Assembly (NCBI RefSeq): GCF_946481155.1
Contig: NZ_CAMLMK010000040.1
Location: forward strand, 1 to 24,821
Length of the DNA: 24,821 bases
Origin: an uncultured Flavobacterium sp.
GTDB taxonomy: Bacteria; Bacteroidota; Bacteroidia; Flavobacteriales; Flavobacteriaceae
Direction of reading: 5' to 3'
The notes beneath the pieces are model-generated. The model was not told the DNA's origin. It did no database searches and saw only the letters and a list, made by a program, of their open reading frames with translations. Of this stretch, positions 8,307 to 16,393 are shown piece by piece (the stretch's first letter is position 1; each line of letters starts with the position of its first letter). The position numbers and the translations under genes were made by a program.

Positions 8307-9017
8307 TTACATTGTCATCAGCATTACAGCGCTCATGACAATCATTAACGCGTCTTCTATAATTGTTATAGTGCTCATCGGCAGATTAAAAACCGCTCCT
8401 AAACAGGCGCATTGAATCTTCTTTTTATTTAAAACCGATTGCAGTACACCTACTAAACTTATGCTCATGACAATCACTGTCACCCAGTTTGTCAGCTGCG
8501 GATTATAGTCGGTCAAAAATGCCAGACCCAGTGCCAATTCAATAAATGCATACAGATAACCCCATGTAAAAAATCGTTTGGCTGCAATATCATACATCGC
8601 ATAACTTTCTGCAAATTCCTTTAGATTGAGGATTTTGAAAAAAGAAAATACTAAAAAGAAACCTGCCATAAAATGACGCATCCATTGCATTCTATCAAAT
8701 TGATTATTAGTCAATTGAATCAAAACCGTAATAATAGTGATATATCCGAAAATTAAAAGTACCGGTTTATAGGTTTCCAGCCAGCTTCTTGTTTCTTCGA
8801 CAATTTCGTTGTGCTGACTGGCAGAAATCTGATATTTTTCTCCCAAAACCGATTGCAGTTCTGATAAACTAATATGTTTGCTCATTGTAATGGTCACAGA
8901 ATTCTCGTCTTTTGAAGGCTGGACATCTGTGATTTCAGGAAGAAAAAATAATGCCGTTTTTACTTTGCTTTCACAGCCGGAACAGGTCATTCCCGTCAAT
9001 GCATACGTATGTGTCAT
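8307..9017 (-). CDS. HMA domain fused to MauE/DoxX-like membrane protein
   Basis: This is a 236-residue two-part protein. Residues 1-70 form a heavy-metal-associated domain with the metal-binding motif GMTCSGC (C12, C15), as in CopZ and P-type ATPase N-termini. From about residue 84 onward there are four hydrophobic segments resembling the MauE/DoxX redox-associated membrane family, with a cysteine pair (C203, C205) before the last helix. Such fusions are common in Bacteroidetes. Known relatives suggest metal capture or thiol-redox chemistry at the inner membrane, but the metal (copper, mercury or other) cannot be determined here. It lies downstream of an AraC regulator with its own CxxC domain, suggesting that the regulator controls it. 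Confidence 0.85.
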   Translation of the reverse strand: MTHTYALTGMTCSGCESKVKTALFFLPEITDVQPSKDENSVTITMSKHISLSELQSVLGEKYQISASQHNEIVEETRSWLETYKPVLLIFGYITIITVLIQLTNNQFDRMQWMRHFMAGFFLVFSFFKILNLKEFAESYAMYDIAAKRFFTWGYLYAFIELALGLAFLTDYNPQLTNWVTVIVMSISLVGVLQSVLNKKKIQCACLGAVFNLPMSTITIIEDALMIVMSAVMLMTM

Positions 9018-9037
9018 GATAATCTGAATTTATTCCA

Positions 9038-9045
9038 CAAAGTTC
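9038..9045 (-). promoter_or_regulatory. Possible -7 element for the HMA-MauE gene
   Basis: The minus strand reads GAACTTTG, one mismatch from TAnnTTTG, 20 bases before the start codon in the 78-base gap after the AraC gene. No well-spaced -33 TTG is visible, as might be expected for an activator-dependent promoter. Confidence 0.3.
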
Positions 9046-9095
9046 GGAACAATTCAAATCAAACTGTTATACAATTCCTGAAGTCTTTTGTACAA

Positions 9096-9656
9096 TTATA
9101 TACTGTCGATCGTGTTACGCTTACTGATTTTCAGCGTTTTGAAGTACGTCGGCGTCAAGCCGGTCACTTTTTTGAATTGTTTACTAAGATGCGCCACTGA
9201 ACTATAATTGAGTTTATCTGCAATTTCACTCAACGAAAGCTCATCATATACCAACAGCTCTTTTACCCTTTCTATTTTCTGAAGAATGAAAAACTGCTCA
9301 ATTGTAGTGCTTTCCTGTTGTGAAAATAAATTGCTCAAACCGCTGTAATCCTGATGCAGTTTCGAAGAAAGATAATCGGAAAGATTTGTTTTCAGTTGGC
9401 AATTCTGATTGTAGATCAATTCAATGATCGCGTTTTTGATACGCTCAATTATTTTACTTTTTTTATCATCAATTAATTCAAAACCAAAAGTATGCAATAC
9501 TTTATCTAAAGCTTTTTTTTGATTCATATTCAAACTTTCTTCAATTACGCCTTCACCTAATTCAACCGACAAAACGGTCAAACCGAACTTCTCCAGTTCC
9601 GACTGCACCACCATTTTGCAGCGGTTACAAACCATATTTTTAATGTGCAGCTTCAT
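9096..9656 (-). CDS. AraC-family regulator with HMA-like N-terminal domain
   Basis: This 186-residue protein has a two-part layout. Residues 1-70 begin LHIKNMVCNRCKMVV, whose CxxC (C10, C13) and following pattern resemble a heavy-metal-associated ferredoxin-like domain. Residues about 85-180 hold an AraC/XylS DNA-binding domain: LSEIADKLNYSSVAHLSKQFKKVTGLTP is the second helix-turn-helix with its typical ending (spans about 142-169). A metal-sensing activator is the natural reading, since the next gene downstream carries its own HMA domain. The start is two bases after the stop of the upstream propeller gene, so both are probably on one transcript. The sensed metal is unknown. Confidence 0.85.
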   Translation of the reverse strand: MKLHIKNMVCNRCKMVVQSELEKFGLTVLSVELGEGVIEESLNMNQKKALDKVLHTFGFELIDDKKSKIIERIKNAIIELIYNQNCQLKTNLSDYLSSKLHQDYSGLSNLFSQQESTTIEQFFILQKIERVKELLVYDELSLSEIADKLNYSSVAHLSKQFKKVTGLTPTYFKTLKISKRNTIDSI

Positions 9657-9658
9657 CC

Positions 9659-10918
9659 CTATTTTAGAATTTGATACTGAAACAATATTGGATTTTCAAA
9701 CTTGGTTTCGTCTAGATTGAAGTTTTTGTCATATGACGTCCAAGGCGAATTTGAAAAGAAGTATAGCTTATTATTTACTAAAGTTGCTAAAGCCGGCTCA
9801 TCAAATTCCGGACGGTTGTTATCTATAATTTTATAGCCTGAAATAGCATTTTGATTCGTATTGAGATTATACTGGATTACCCGAATCGGTTTCACACCAT
9901 TATGGACAGCTAAAAGCGAATTGTTATAAAAAACCAAGCCGTCGATCCCTTTTACAGTTGTGTCATCCGGAAATTTCAGCCAATTCCTGTTTTGCGGATT
10001 TTTAGTCCCGATAACCATAATTCCTTTGAAATAATCCGCTATGAAAAGCTTCGACTGGTTTTCATTGAATGTTATTCCCTGTAGATTAAACGCTTCGGAT
10101 TTCAAATCAAGCCAAACTGCCATCTGATCATTTGAAATTTTATAAATTACAGCTTCTCCGCTATCGGAAACATAGACGTCACCGTTATCTGCAATAACCA
10201 GATCACCAAAAATATGGTTTCCTTCCGTCGCAAAACGTTTTAGAATTTTTCGGGTTCTAATATCTAATTTTAGAATTTCGGCTTTGCCTTCCATTTCTCT
10301 TGAAAAACCAATCATTTCAGGCATAGCGGCCGTTGAAACCCAAAGGTATTTTTCTTTGGCATCCGCTTTCATCGCAAATACTGAAAAATTACAATCGGCA
10401 AACCAATCGGAGCATTTACCGGTTTTTTCATCGAAACTGACAATTTTCTTTTTTCGGATGCTTGCTGCCAGCCAGGTTTTCCGTTTGGGCAGATAAAGCA
10501 AACCTTCCGGATGTAAATCCTTTTCACTTAGAACCAGAACTTTGTCGGAATATTTTACCATTTTCTCTGAATCTGATTTTAATTGAAGAATGTTTTCAAA
10601 TTCAGGTGTTTTCTTCAACATTTCAAAATCGGCATCTTTTTCAAAATCGATTTTAGTATTCATCAGTACCAGCTTTTTCAAAACCGAAATTGCTTTTTCG
10701 TTTTCGTTATTCAAAGCATATGCAGCTGCTAAATTGTAAGTAAATGTGGGATGTGCCGGGCGGACACTATCTAATTTCAGTGTGATTTTTAAAAATTCAG
10801 TATACTTTTTATTCTTGTGAGCTTCAGCACTTTGGTTGTATAATTCTCTTTGGGACTGCGAAAAACAGACAAATATCTGCAGGAAGCAGAGCATAATAAT
10901 CAAGATTTGCTTTTTCAT
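9659..10918 (-). CDS. Exported TPR / SMP-30-like beta-propeller protein
   Basis: This 419-residue protein starts with a Sec signal peptide (cleavage near residue 20, before QSQRELYN). Residues about 21-110 look like two or three tetratricopeptide-type helical repeats (YNQSAEAHKNKKYTEFL; TYNLAAAYALNNENEKAISVL). From about 125 to the end the pattern is that of an SMP-30/NHL-type beta-propeller (HPEGLLYLP, GDLVIADNGDVYVSD, LQGITFNENQSKLFIADY, IDGLVFYNNSLLAVHNG). Relatives of the propeller part include lactonases and ligand-binding scaffolds, but I cannot assign a reaction. It appears to be the first gene of a unit with the AraC regulator and perhaps HMA-MauE. Periplasmic sensing or binding is a guess. 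Confidence 0.75.
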   Translation of the reverse strand: MKKQILIIMLCFLQIFVCFSQSQRELYNQSAEAHKNKKYTEFLKITLKLDSVRPAHPTFTYNLAAAYALNNENEKAISVLKKLVLMNTKIDFEKDADFEMLKKTPEFENILQLKSDSEKMVKYSDKVLVLSEKDLHPEGLLYLPKRKTWLAASIRKKKIVSFDEKTGKCSDWFADCNFSVFAMKADAKEKYLWVSTAAMPEMIGFSREMEGKAEILKLDIRTRKILKRFATEGNHIFGDLVIADNGDVYVSDSGEAVIYKISNDQMAVWLDLKSEAFNLQGITFNENQSKLFIADYFKGIMVIGTKNPQNRNWLKFPDDTTVKGIDGLVFYNNSLLAVHNGVKPIRVIQYNLNTNQNAISGYKIIDNNRPEFDEPALATLVNNKLYFFSNSPWTSYDKNFNLDETKFENPILFQYQILK

Positions 10919-10937
10919 GATTTTTTGATTGATTGTT

Positions 10938-10945
10938 CAAAAATA
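10938..10945 (-). promoter_or_regulatory. -7 element for the TPR/propeller gene
   Basis: The minus strand reads TATTTTTG, a perfect TAnnTTTG, 20 bases before the ATG. The nearest upstream TTTG is too close (11 bases), so the -33 half is not supported. Confidence 0.4.
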
Positions 10946-11020
10946 CAGTTTTAAAACAAATGTGCCGTTTAAGGTTATTATAAAAAACACAAAGGTCTAT
11001 GAACTATCAATTTATCGGAT

Positions 11021-11028
11021 TATCTTTG
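11021..11028 (+). promoter_or_regulatory. -7 element for the serine dehydratase gene
   Basis: TATCTTTG is a perfect TAnnTTTG, 31 bases before the ATG. No TTG is found at the preferred -33 distance. Confidence 0.45.
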
Positions 11029-11059
11029 TGTTGAACAAACCAAATCATACTCTAAATTT

Positions 11060-12481
11060 ATGGAATGTATTTCCGTTTTTGACATGCTAAAAATTGGTGT
11101 CGGGCCTTCAAGTTCGCACACTTTAGGACCTTGGCGCGCAGCCGAACAATTCCTTGCTGAAATACGTGAGCGGGACATGATTGACCATATCAACCGCATT
11201 AAAGTTGACTTATATGGTTCACTTTCGCTGACCGGAAAAGGCCATGCTACCGATTTAGCGGTCATGCTGGGTTTAAGTGGTGCCGATCCGGAATATATTC
11301 CTGTAGAAAGTATCGACGTCATAATTACGGCTATTAAAAACAAAAAAGAAATCTTCCTGGGGAATGAAATTATTATTCCTTTCGATTTTGAAAAAGACAT
11401 TGTTTTCAATAAAAACTTCCTTCCGTTTCATGCTAACGGCCTGACATTTACCGTAGTTACGGATACTGAAGAATACAGTTCGACCTTCTACTCTATTGGC
11501 GGCGGATTTGTGGTGAAAGAAGATGCAAATCATTCCAAAGAAAATAAAGAAATAAAAGGCACTTTCCCTTATCCTATTGACAAAGCGACTGAATTATTGG
11601 AATATTGCCAAAAAGAAAATAAGAAAATTTCTGAAATCGTTTATGAAAACGAGAAATCCATGCGTTCCGAAGAAGAAATCCACAACGAATTGCTTCGTAT
11701 CTGGAACACGATGCTTGAATGTATTTATATAGGCTGTCATACCGAAGGCACCTTGCCGGGCGGACTGAATGTTCACCGTCGTGCTTATGATATGCACAAA
11801 AACCTTATTGGCGTACTGCCTTACGATAATCCGCAGTCATGGCTTGAAACCATTCGAATGACAGAAGTAAAATTCCGTCAGATCTTAAAATGGGTAAGCT
11901 GTTTTGCACTGGCTGTCAACGAAGTAAATGCTTCCTTAGGTCGTGTTGTAACTGCTCCTACGAACGGAAGTGCCGGAGTTATCCCAGCCGTTTTAATGTA
12001 TTATATGGTTATTGAAAACCATGAAGCCAATGAAGAGCACATAAAGCAATTCCTTATGGTTGCCGGAGAAATTGGCAGTATTTTCAAAAAAGGCGCAACT
12101 ATTTCTGCTGCGATGGGCGGATGTCAGGCTGAAATTGGCGTATCCTCCGCAATGGCAGCTGCTGCTTTAACTGAAGTTATGGGCGGGACTCCCGAACAGG
12201 TTTTAGTAGCCGCAGAAATTGCCATGGAACATCACTTAGGCATGACTTGCGACCCTATTGGCGGATTGGTGCAGATTCCGTGTATTGAAAGAAATACCAT
12301 GGGTGCCATCAAAGCGATCAATGCTGCTGAATTGGCTATGGAAACCGATCCTAAAAATGCGAAAGTGCCTTTGGATAAAGTCGTAGACACGATGTGGCAA
12401 ACTGCGAAAGACATGAACAACAAATACAAAGAAACCTCTGAAGGCGGATTGGCGGTAGCTGTGAACCTTTCGGATTGTTAA
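11060..12481 (+). CDS. sdaA: L-serine ammonia-lyase (Fe-S, single chain)
   Basis: This 473-residue enzyme deaminates L-serine to pyruvate and ammonia in the cytoplasm. It is the single-chain (type 2) form with the beta domain first ([21 protein letters not shown] at the N-terminus) and the catalytic alpha domain behind it. The three cysteines that hold the oxygen-sensitive [4Fe-4S] cluster are visible: C355 in GGCQAEIG, C397 in GMTCDPIGG and C408 in QIPCIERN. Their spacing (42 and 11 residues) matches the well-studied Legionella enzyme. Other family motifs are [14 protein letters not shown] and [15 protein letters not shown]. The gene is monocistronic, with a -7 element upstream and a long inverted repeat downstream. 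Confidence 0.96.
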   Translation: MECISVFDMLKIGVGPSSSHTLGPWRAAEQFLAEIRERDMIDHINRIKVDLYGSLSLTGKGHATDLAVMLGLSGADPEYIPVESIDVIITAIKNKKEIFLGNEIIIPFDFEKDIVFNKNFLPFHANGLTFTVVTDTEEYSSTFYSIGGGFVVKEDANHSKENKEIKGTFPYPIDKATELLEYCQKENKKISEIVYENEKSMRSEEEIHNELLRIWNTMLECIYIGCHTEGTLPGGLNVHRRAYDMHKNLIGVLPYDNPQSWLETIRMTEVKFRQILKWVSCFALAVNEVNASLGRVVTAPTNGSAGVIPAVLMYYMVIENHEANEEHIKQFLMVAGEIGSIFKKGATISAAMGGCQAEIGVSSAMAAAALTEVMGGTPEQVLVAAEIAMEHHLGMTCDPIGGLVQIPCIERNTMGAIKAINAAELAMETDPKNAKVPLDKVVDTMWQTAKDMNNKYKETSEGGLAVAVNLSDC

Positions 12482-12498
12482 TTTATTTCCAAAAAGTA

Positions 12499-12552
12499 AG
12501 CCACGAATGCACAAATATTATTTTTATTAATAAAATTAGAGCATTCGTGGCT
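12499..12552. repeat. Long inverted repeat, flavobacterial interspersed type
   Basis: AGCCACGAATGC (12499-12510) and its exact complement GCATTCGTGGCT (12541-12552) flank 30 AT-rich bases that contain a 14-base perfect palindrome (12522-12535). The arm resembles the GCCACGAATnCAC motif that I recall recurring between genes in Flavobacterium chromosomes. It sits between convergent sdaA and the porin gene and may double as a transcription terminator. Confidence 0.75.
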
Positions 12553-12568
12553 AAAAAATGTTTTTAAA

Positions 12569-13651
12569 CTAAAATTCAAATGACATTGAAGTGGTTACAA
12601 ACACATTGTCTTTTGAAAATCCATCCTGTGTCATAAATATTTCTGAATCCGAATGAAGCCATCTTGCTTCGGTTCTTACTTTTACCTTTGAATTAGGAAG
12701 AAAATCCAGGTTTAATGAATTACCCATAGTTTTAAAACTTCCGTAATCCGTAGAAATTATCGTGTTTTCTTTGTCCTGATAATATTCGGAACGGTAAGCG
12801 ATTTGCCATTTTTTAGCAATCGAATATTGGGCCATCAGCACCGGACTATACCAATTAGCATAACCTGCACTATCAAGTCTTTTCTGACAGCCGTAATCAA
12901 ATCCTAAAATAGTTTTCCATTTATCATTCCATTGATAGCTCCAGTGAAGATTACTGAAATAACGTGTTCTTAAATTATCTCCTATTGGTTCGTCTCCAAT
13001 AAAAGTGCTCCAGTTTACAGTACTTTTTGAAGAAGAGTTATATAAAATCTGGCTTCCAAAACCCGGTAAAGCATTTCGGTTTGGCTTGTTGATTCGCTGC
13101 CATCCGTTGTTTAATAATGCTACGAACAGCCATTTATCATTAGGTTTGTAATTCAGTTTCACTCCCGCTAAATAATACGGAGAATTTTCAGCGCCAATGG
13201 AACGTGTCAAATTTAAATTACTTGCTGAAGTCGCGGATTCACATCCAATATGGGAAGAAAAAATTCCCGCTTCAACACTAACTTTTTGACTTTTATCAAG
13301 ATAGGCTCCAATATAAGCTTCGTTTAACAACTTTAAATCCTCATTAGTGTAGTTATCCTGTACATAAGTTCCTGCGTGTACTGAAATTTTCGCATAAAAA
13401 TTCTCATAAGAAATGGAACTTTTCAACATTGCCATATTCACATTGAACTCATTATGCCTGTTGTGATTATAAAAAAAACTTTGTCGTGCTGTTCCTTCAG
13501 GTCTGTTAAAATCATAATTATAATATGTTTCTACAAATCCTGAAAATTCAATTTTGACTTTTGATGCATTGATTGTATCCTGCGACCAGCTGGTGAGACC
13601 GGAAATTAAAAATAAGGCAGAAAGGGCGATTTTATTGGTATTGTATTTCAT
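12569..13651 (-). CDS. Outer-membrane beta-barrel porin, OmpL-like (porin-2 family)
   Basis: This 360-residue protein has a Sec signal peptide (cleavage near residue 23, after TSWSQ) and then almost continuous amphipathic beta-strands with many Tyr and Trp girdle residues. It ends SFEF, a C-terminal phenylalanine typical of outer-membrane barrels. Recognisable family features are VKIEFSGFVETYYNYDFNRP near the mature N-terminus, NEAYIGAY, and SRSxGAEN-like spacing around residue 155 (LTRSIGAENSPYYLAGVKL). This matches the putative beta-barrel porin-2 (OmpL-like) family. The start lies 9 bases after the kup stop, so it is very likely cotranscribed with kup and may supply ion access to the periplasm. 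The solute is not known. Confidence 0.85.
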   Translation of the reverse strand: MKYNTNKIALSALFLISGLTSWSQDTINASKVKIEFSGFVETYYNYDFNRPEGTARQSFFYNHNRHNEFNVNMAMLKSSISYENFYAKISVHAGTYVQDNYTNEDLKLLNEAYIGAYLDKSQKVSVEAGIFSSHIGCESATSASNLNLTRSIGAENSPYYLAGVKLNYKPNDKWLFVALLNNGWQRINKPNRNALPGFGSQILYNSSSKSTVNWSTFIGDEPIGDNLRTRYFSNLHWSYQWNDKWKTILGFDYGCQKRLDSAGYANWYSPVLMAQYSIAKKWQIAYRSEYYQDKENTIISTDYGSFKTMGNSLNLDFLPNSKVKVRTEARWLHSDSEIFMTQDGFSKDNVFVTTSMSFEF

Positions 13652-13660
13652 GGCGCGAAA

Positions 13661-15601
13661 TTAGTTATTTTTTCTGTTTAATTCAAGATTAGACGCCGGA
13701 CTATAAACCATTGGCACGTTTTCGATTTCAACATCGCTTTTGTCTAATCCAAAAGCTTTTTCGTCAGACAGTGATAATTTTTTCAGCCAGAAATAAGACG
13801 TTAGCAACCAACCGTCTTTTAAAGCAAATTCATTTTCTACAGAAAGGAATTTTTCAATGATAACAAATTTAAAATCGGGTTCAGCGTTGTATTTTGTTGA
13901 ACCGTCCGGACGAATGTGAAGATTAAGCTCTTTACGTTCAACCAATTCCTGAACTATTTTCTTAAAATACAATTCCACTTTTGGTTGTACCCTAAAACCT
14001 AAATTCAATACCACTTTAATGACTTTATCATCTAAAATTTCTATTACCTCATAATTTAATGTAAAAGGATCATTTGTTCTGTGAATATGTAAAAACCAGT
14101 AAACATCAGCTCTTTTAGGCTTTTTGGCGAAAATTGATTTTATGATTTTTTCTTCGATTTCGTAGGTTCTGTCTGCTTTAGACAAATAAATCAAATGGGT
14201 CGAATATTTTGGGATACTATCATCTTCACTCAATTCATTCAATAGCGGCGTTTGCTCAACCAAATTGATAAATTTTAAGAAACGATTGTTGATTTTACGG
14301 GAATAATACCATACATACATTACCATAAAAATGAAAAGTTCAAAGAATAAAAACATCCAACGTTCTTTGATTTTAACGACGTTGGCAATAAAAAAGGACA
14401 CTTCAATTATTGAAAAAATGAAAAGAATGATGGCAACCCAACCCATTTTAATTTTTTTAATAAATACCAGGTAGTAGGACAAAAGCAATGTCGTCATCAG
14501 CATTGCAATGGTAATTGAGAATCCGTAAGCAGCTTCCATATGTGCTGAATTTTTAAAATATAATATCATCAGCACACAACCAATCCAAAGTATCGTATTT
14601 ACAGATGGTATATAGATTTGTCCTTTTAAATCCGTTGGATTTTTTACAGCTACACGAGGCCAAAAATTTAGGGAAATCGCTTCATTAATTAAAGTAAAGG
14701 ATCCGCTAATTAAGGCTTGTGAAGCAATAATCGCTGCCACTGTTGCAATTACAATTCCTACGATTAAAAACCATTGCGGCATTATTTCGTAAAATGGGTT
14801 TTGACCTTGAAGAAACTCATTTCCCTGATGCATCAGCCAGGCACCTTGACCTAAATAGTTAGTAAGCAAAGCTATTTTTACAAAAATCCAGCTAATACGA
14901 ATGTTTGATCTTCCACAGTGACCTAAGTCACTATACAAAGCTTCGGCACCCGTGGTACATAAAAATACTGCACCAAGCAGCCAAAATCCGTGCGGATATT
15001 CAACCAATAAACGGTAAGCATACACAGGATTTAAAGCTTTAAAGATCTCCGGATGATGAATAATCTGTGAAATACCTAAAACCATCAACATGGTAAACCA
15101 AACCACCATGGCAGGTCCAAAAATAAATCCTACTCTTTGTGTCCCAAAACGCTGAAAAATAAACAATCCGGAAAGAATCGCAATCACAATAGGAATGGTA
15201 GGCAAATTTGGAACAATAGCTTCCAATCCTTCCACCGCTGATGCCACTGAAATAGGTGGTGTAATGATTCCGTCTGCTAATAACGTTGTTGCTCCCAAAA
15301 TTGTTGGAATAACCAACTTCCCTTTTCCAAATCGTTTTACTAAGGCATATAATGAAAATACGCCGCCTTCGCCTTGGTTATCAGCCGAAAGGGTTAGGAA
15401 AATATACTTAAAAGTAGTTTGAAAAGTTAAAGTCCAAAAAACGCAGGAGATCCCGCCATAGACCAATAATTCAGATATTGAGTGATTACCGATAATAGAT
15501 TTCATTACATATAGCGGACTCGTTCCAATATCTCCGTAGATGATTCCCAAGGCCACTAATAATGTTGCTGCACTTACTTTTTGTATGGTTGCATTACTCA
15601 T
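13661..15601 (-). CDS. kup: Low-affinity potassium transporter Kup
   Basis: This 646-residue protein of the KUP/HAK/KT family is an inner-membrane K+ (proton symport) importer. The N-terminal family motif IYGDIGTSPLYV is at residues 21-32. About twelve hydrophobic segments follow up to roughly residue 430, with TLLADGIITPPISVASAVEG and TGAEALYSDLGHCG as further family signatures. The remaining 200 residues are the cytoplasmic C-terminal domain. Length agrees with other Kup proteins (620-680). It lies downstream of a KdpDE-like two-component system and upstream of a porin, all on one strand. The 108-base gap before it contains interleaved inverted repeats that could act on this transcript. Control by the neighbouring regulator is inferred. 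Confidence 0.96.
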   Translation of the reverse strand: MSNATIQKVSAATLLVALGIIYGDIGTSPLYVMKSIIGNHSISELLVYGGISCVFWTLTFQTTFKYIFLTLSADNQGEGGVFSLYALVKRFGKGKLVIPTILGATTLLADGIITPPISVASAVEGLEAIVPNLPTIPIVIAILSGLFIFQRFGTQRVGFIFGPAMVVWFTMLMVLGISQIIHHPEIFKALNPVYAYRLLVEYPHGFWLLGAVFLCTTGAEALYSDLGHCGRSNIRISWIFVKIALLTNYLGQGAWLMHQGNEFLQGQNPFYEIMPQWFLIVGIVIATVAAIIASQALISGSFTLINEAISLNFWPRVAVKNPTDLKGQIYIPSVNTILWIGCVLMILYFKNSAHMEAAYGFSITIAMLMTTLLLSYYLVFIKKIKMGWVAIILFIFSIIEVSFFIANVVKIKERWMFLFFELFIFMVMYVWYYSRKINNRFLKFINLVEQTPLLNELSEDDSIPKYSTHLIYLSKADRTYEIEEKIIKSIFAKKPKRADVYWFLHIHRTNDPFTLNYEVIEILDDKVIKVVLNLGFRVQPKVELYFKKIVQELVERKELNLHIRPDGSTKYNAEPDFKFVIIEKFLSVENEFALKDGWLLTSYFWLKKLSLSDEKAFGLDKSDVEIENVPMVYSPASNLELNRKNN

Positions 15602-15652
15602 TTTAATTTATTTATTGTTATTACTTTTTTAGAAAAAACAGACATATGGAGT

Positions 15653-15680
15653 ACCATTCATGAAGAAAAATGGTCTTCAT
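15653..15680 (-). promoter_or_regulatory. Interleaved inverted repeats in the kup leader
   Basis: Two inverted repeats overlap: ACCAT (15653-15657) with ATGGT (15670-15674), and ATGAAG (15660-15665) with CTTCAT (15675-15680). The order a-b-a'-b' allows either hairpin or a pseudoknot in RNA, or a compound operator in DNA. It lies about 50-80 bases before the kup start. Function is unproven. Confidence 0.35.
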
Positions 15681-15709
15681 AAAACTGAATTGATGTATGT
15701 GAAATTTGA

Positions 15710-16393
15710 TTAACTGATGCTAAATCGGTAGCCTATCCCCGATTCCGTGAGTATGTGCTTCGGGCGGTTCGGATCTTTTTCTATTTTCTTTCTTAATTGT
15801 GCTATAAAGACCCTGAGATATTGTGTCTGATCAATATAGCTTGGTCCCCAGACTTCCTTCAAAATATGCTGATGAGTTAACACACGCCCTTCATTTCTTA
15901 TTAAAAGCGAAAGCAATGAATATTCTGTTGATGTAAGTTTGAGCACTTCATCATTGATTTTTACAATTCTTGCAGCAAAATCAACTACTATATCACCAAT
16001 TGTAATAATGGACTCACTTGTAGCTCCGCTCTGATTTCGTAAAACTGCTCTAATTCGCGCCAGTAATTCCTGCGTACGGAAAGGTTTTGTCAGATAATCG
16101 TTAGCACCATTATCCAACGCTTTTACGATTTCGTCTTCGGCGCTTTTTACTGATAAAATTATTATAGGGCTTTGGTACCATTCTCTGAGATTTACCAATA
16201 CATTTTGTCCATCATCGTCCGGCAGTCCCAAATCCAAAATAATCAGATCCGGCGGGTGATTTGCGGCAAGCATCAGGCCCTCTTTAGCATTTGAAGCAAA
16301 CTCAGTTTTATACCCATTGGAATCAAGCGTAATTTCCAATAGTTTCCTGATTTGGCTTTCATCGTCTATAACTAAAATAACTGCACTATTCAT
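15710..16393 (-). CDS. KdpE-like response regulator (OmpR family)
   Basis: The 227 residues contain a receiver domain (4-115) and a winged-helix DNA-binding domain (about 130-225). The acidic pocket D10/D11, phosphoacceptor D54 in IILDLGLPD and K103 in YLTKPF are all present. The wording LGLPDDDGQ and the C-terminal TQYLRVFIAQLRKKIE and ESGIGYRF closely resemble KdpE, the regulator of potassium transport genes. The gene overlaps the kinase gene by 8 bases, so the two are translationally coupled. With kup and the porin downstream on the same strand, potassium control is the best inference, although no kdpFABC operon is visible here. Confidence 0.88.
   Translation of the reverse strand: MNSAVILVIDDESQIRKLLEITLDSNGYKTEFASNAKEGLMLAANHPPDLIILDLGLPDDDGQNVLVNLREWYQSPIIILSVKSAEDEIVKALDNGANDYLTKPFRTQELLARIRAVLRNQSGATSESIITIGDIVVDFAARIVKINDEVLKLTSTEYSLLSLLIRNEGRVLTHQHILKEVWGPSYIDQTQYLRVFIAQLRKKIEKDPNRPKHILTESGIGYRFSIS

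Noticed and set aside
12232..12514. Minus-strand open frames inside sdaA
   Set aside because: They overlap the strongly conserved Fe-S region of the dehydratase and have no protein-like features.
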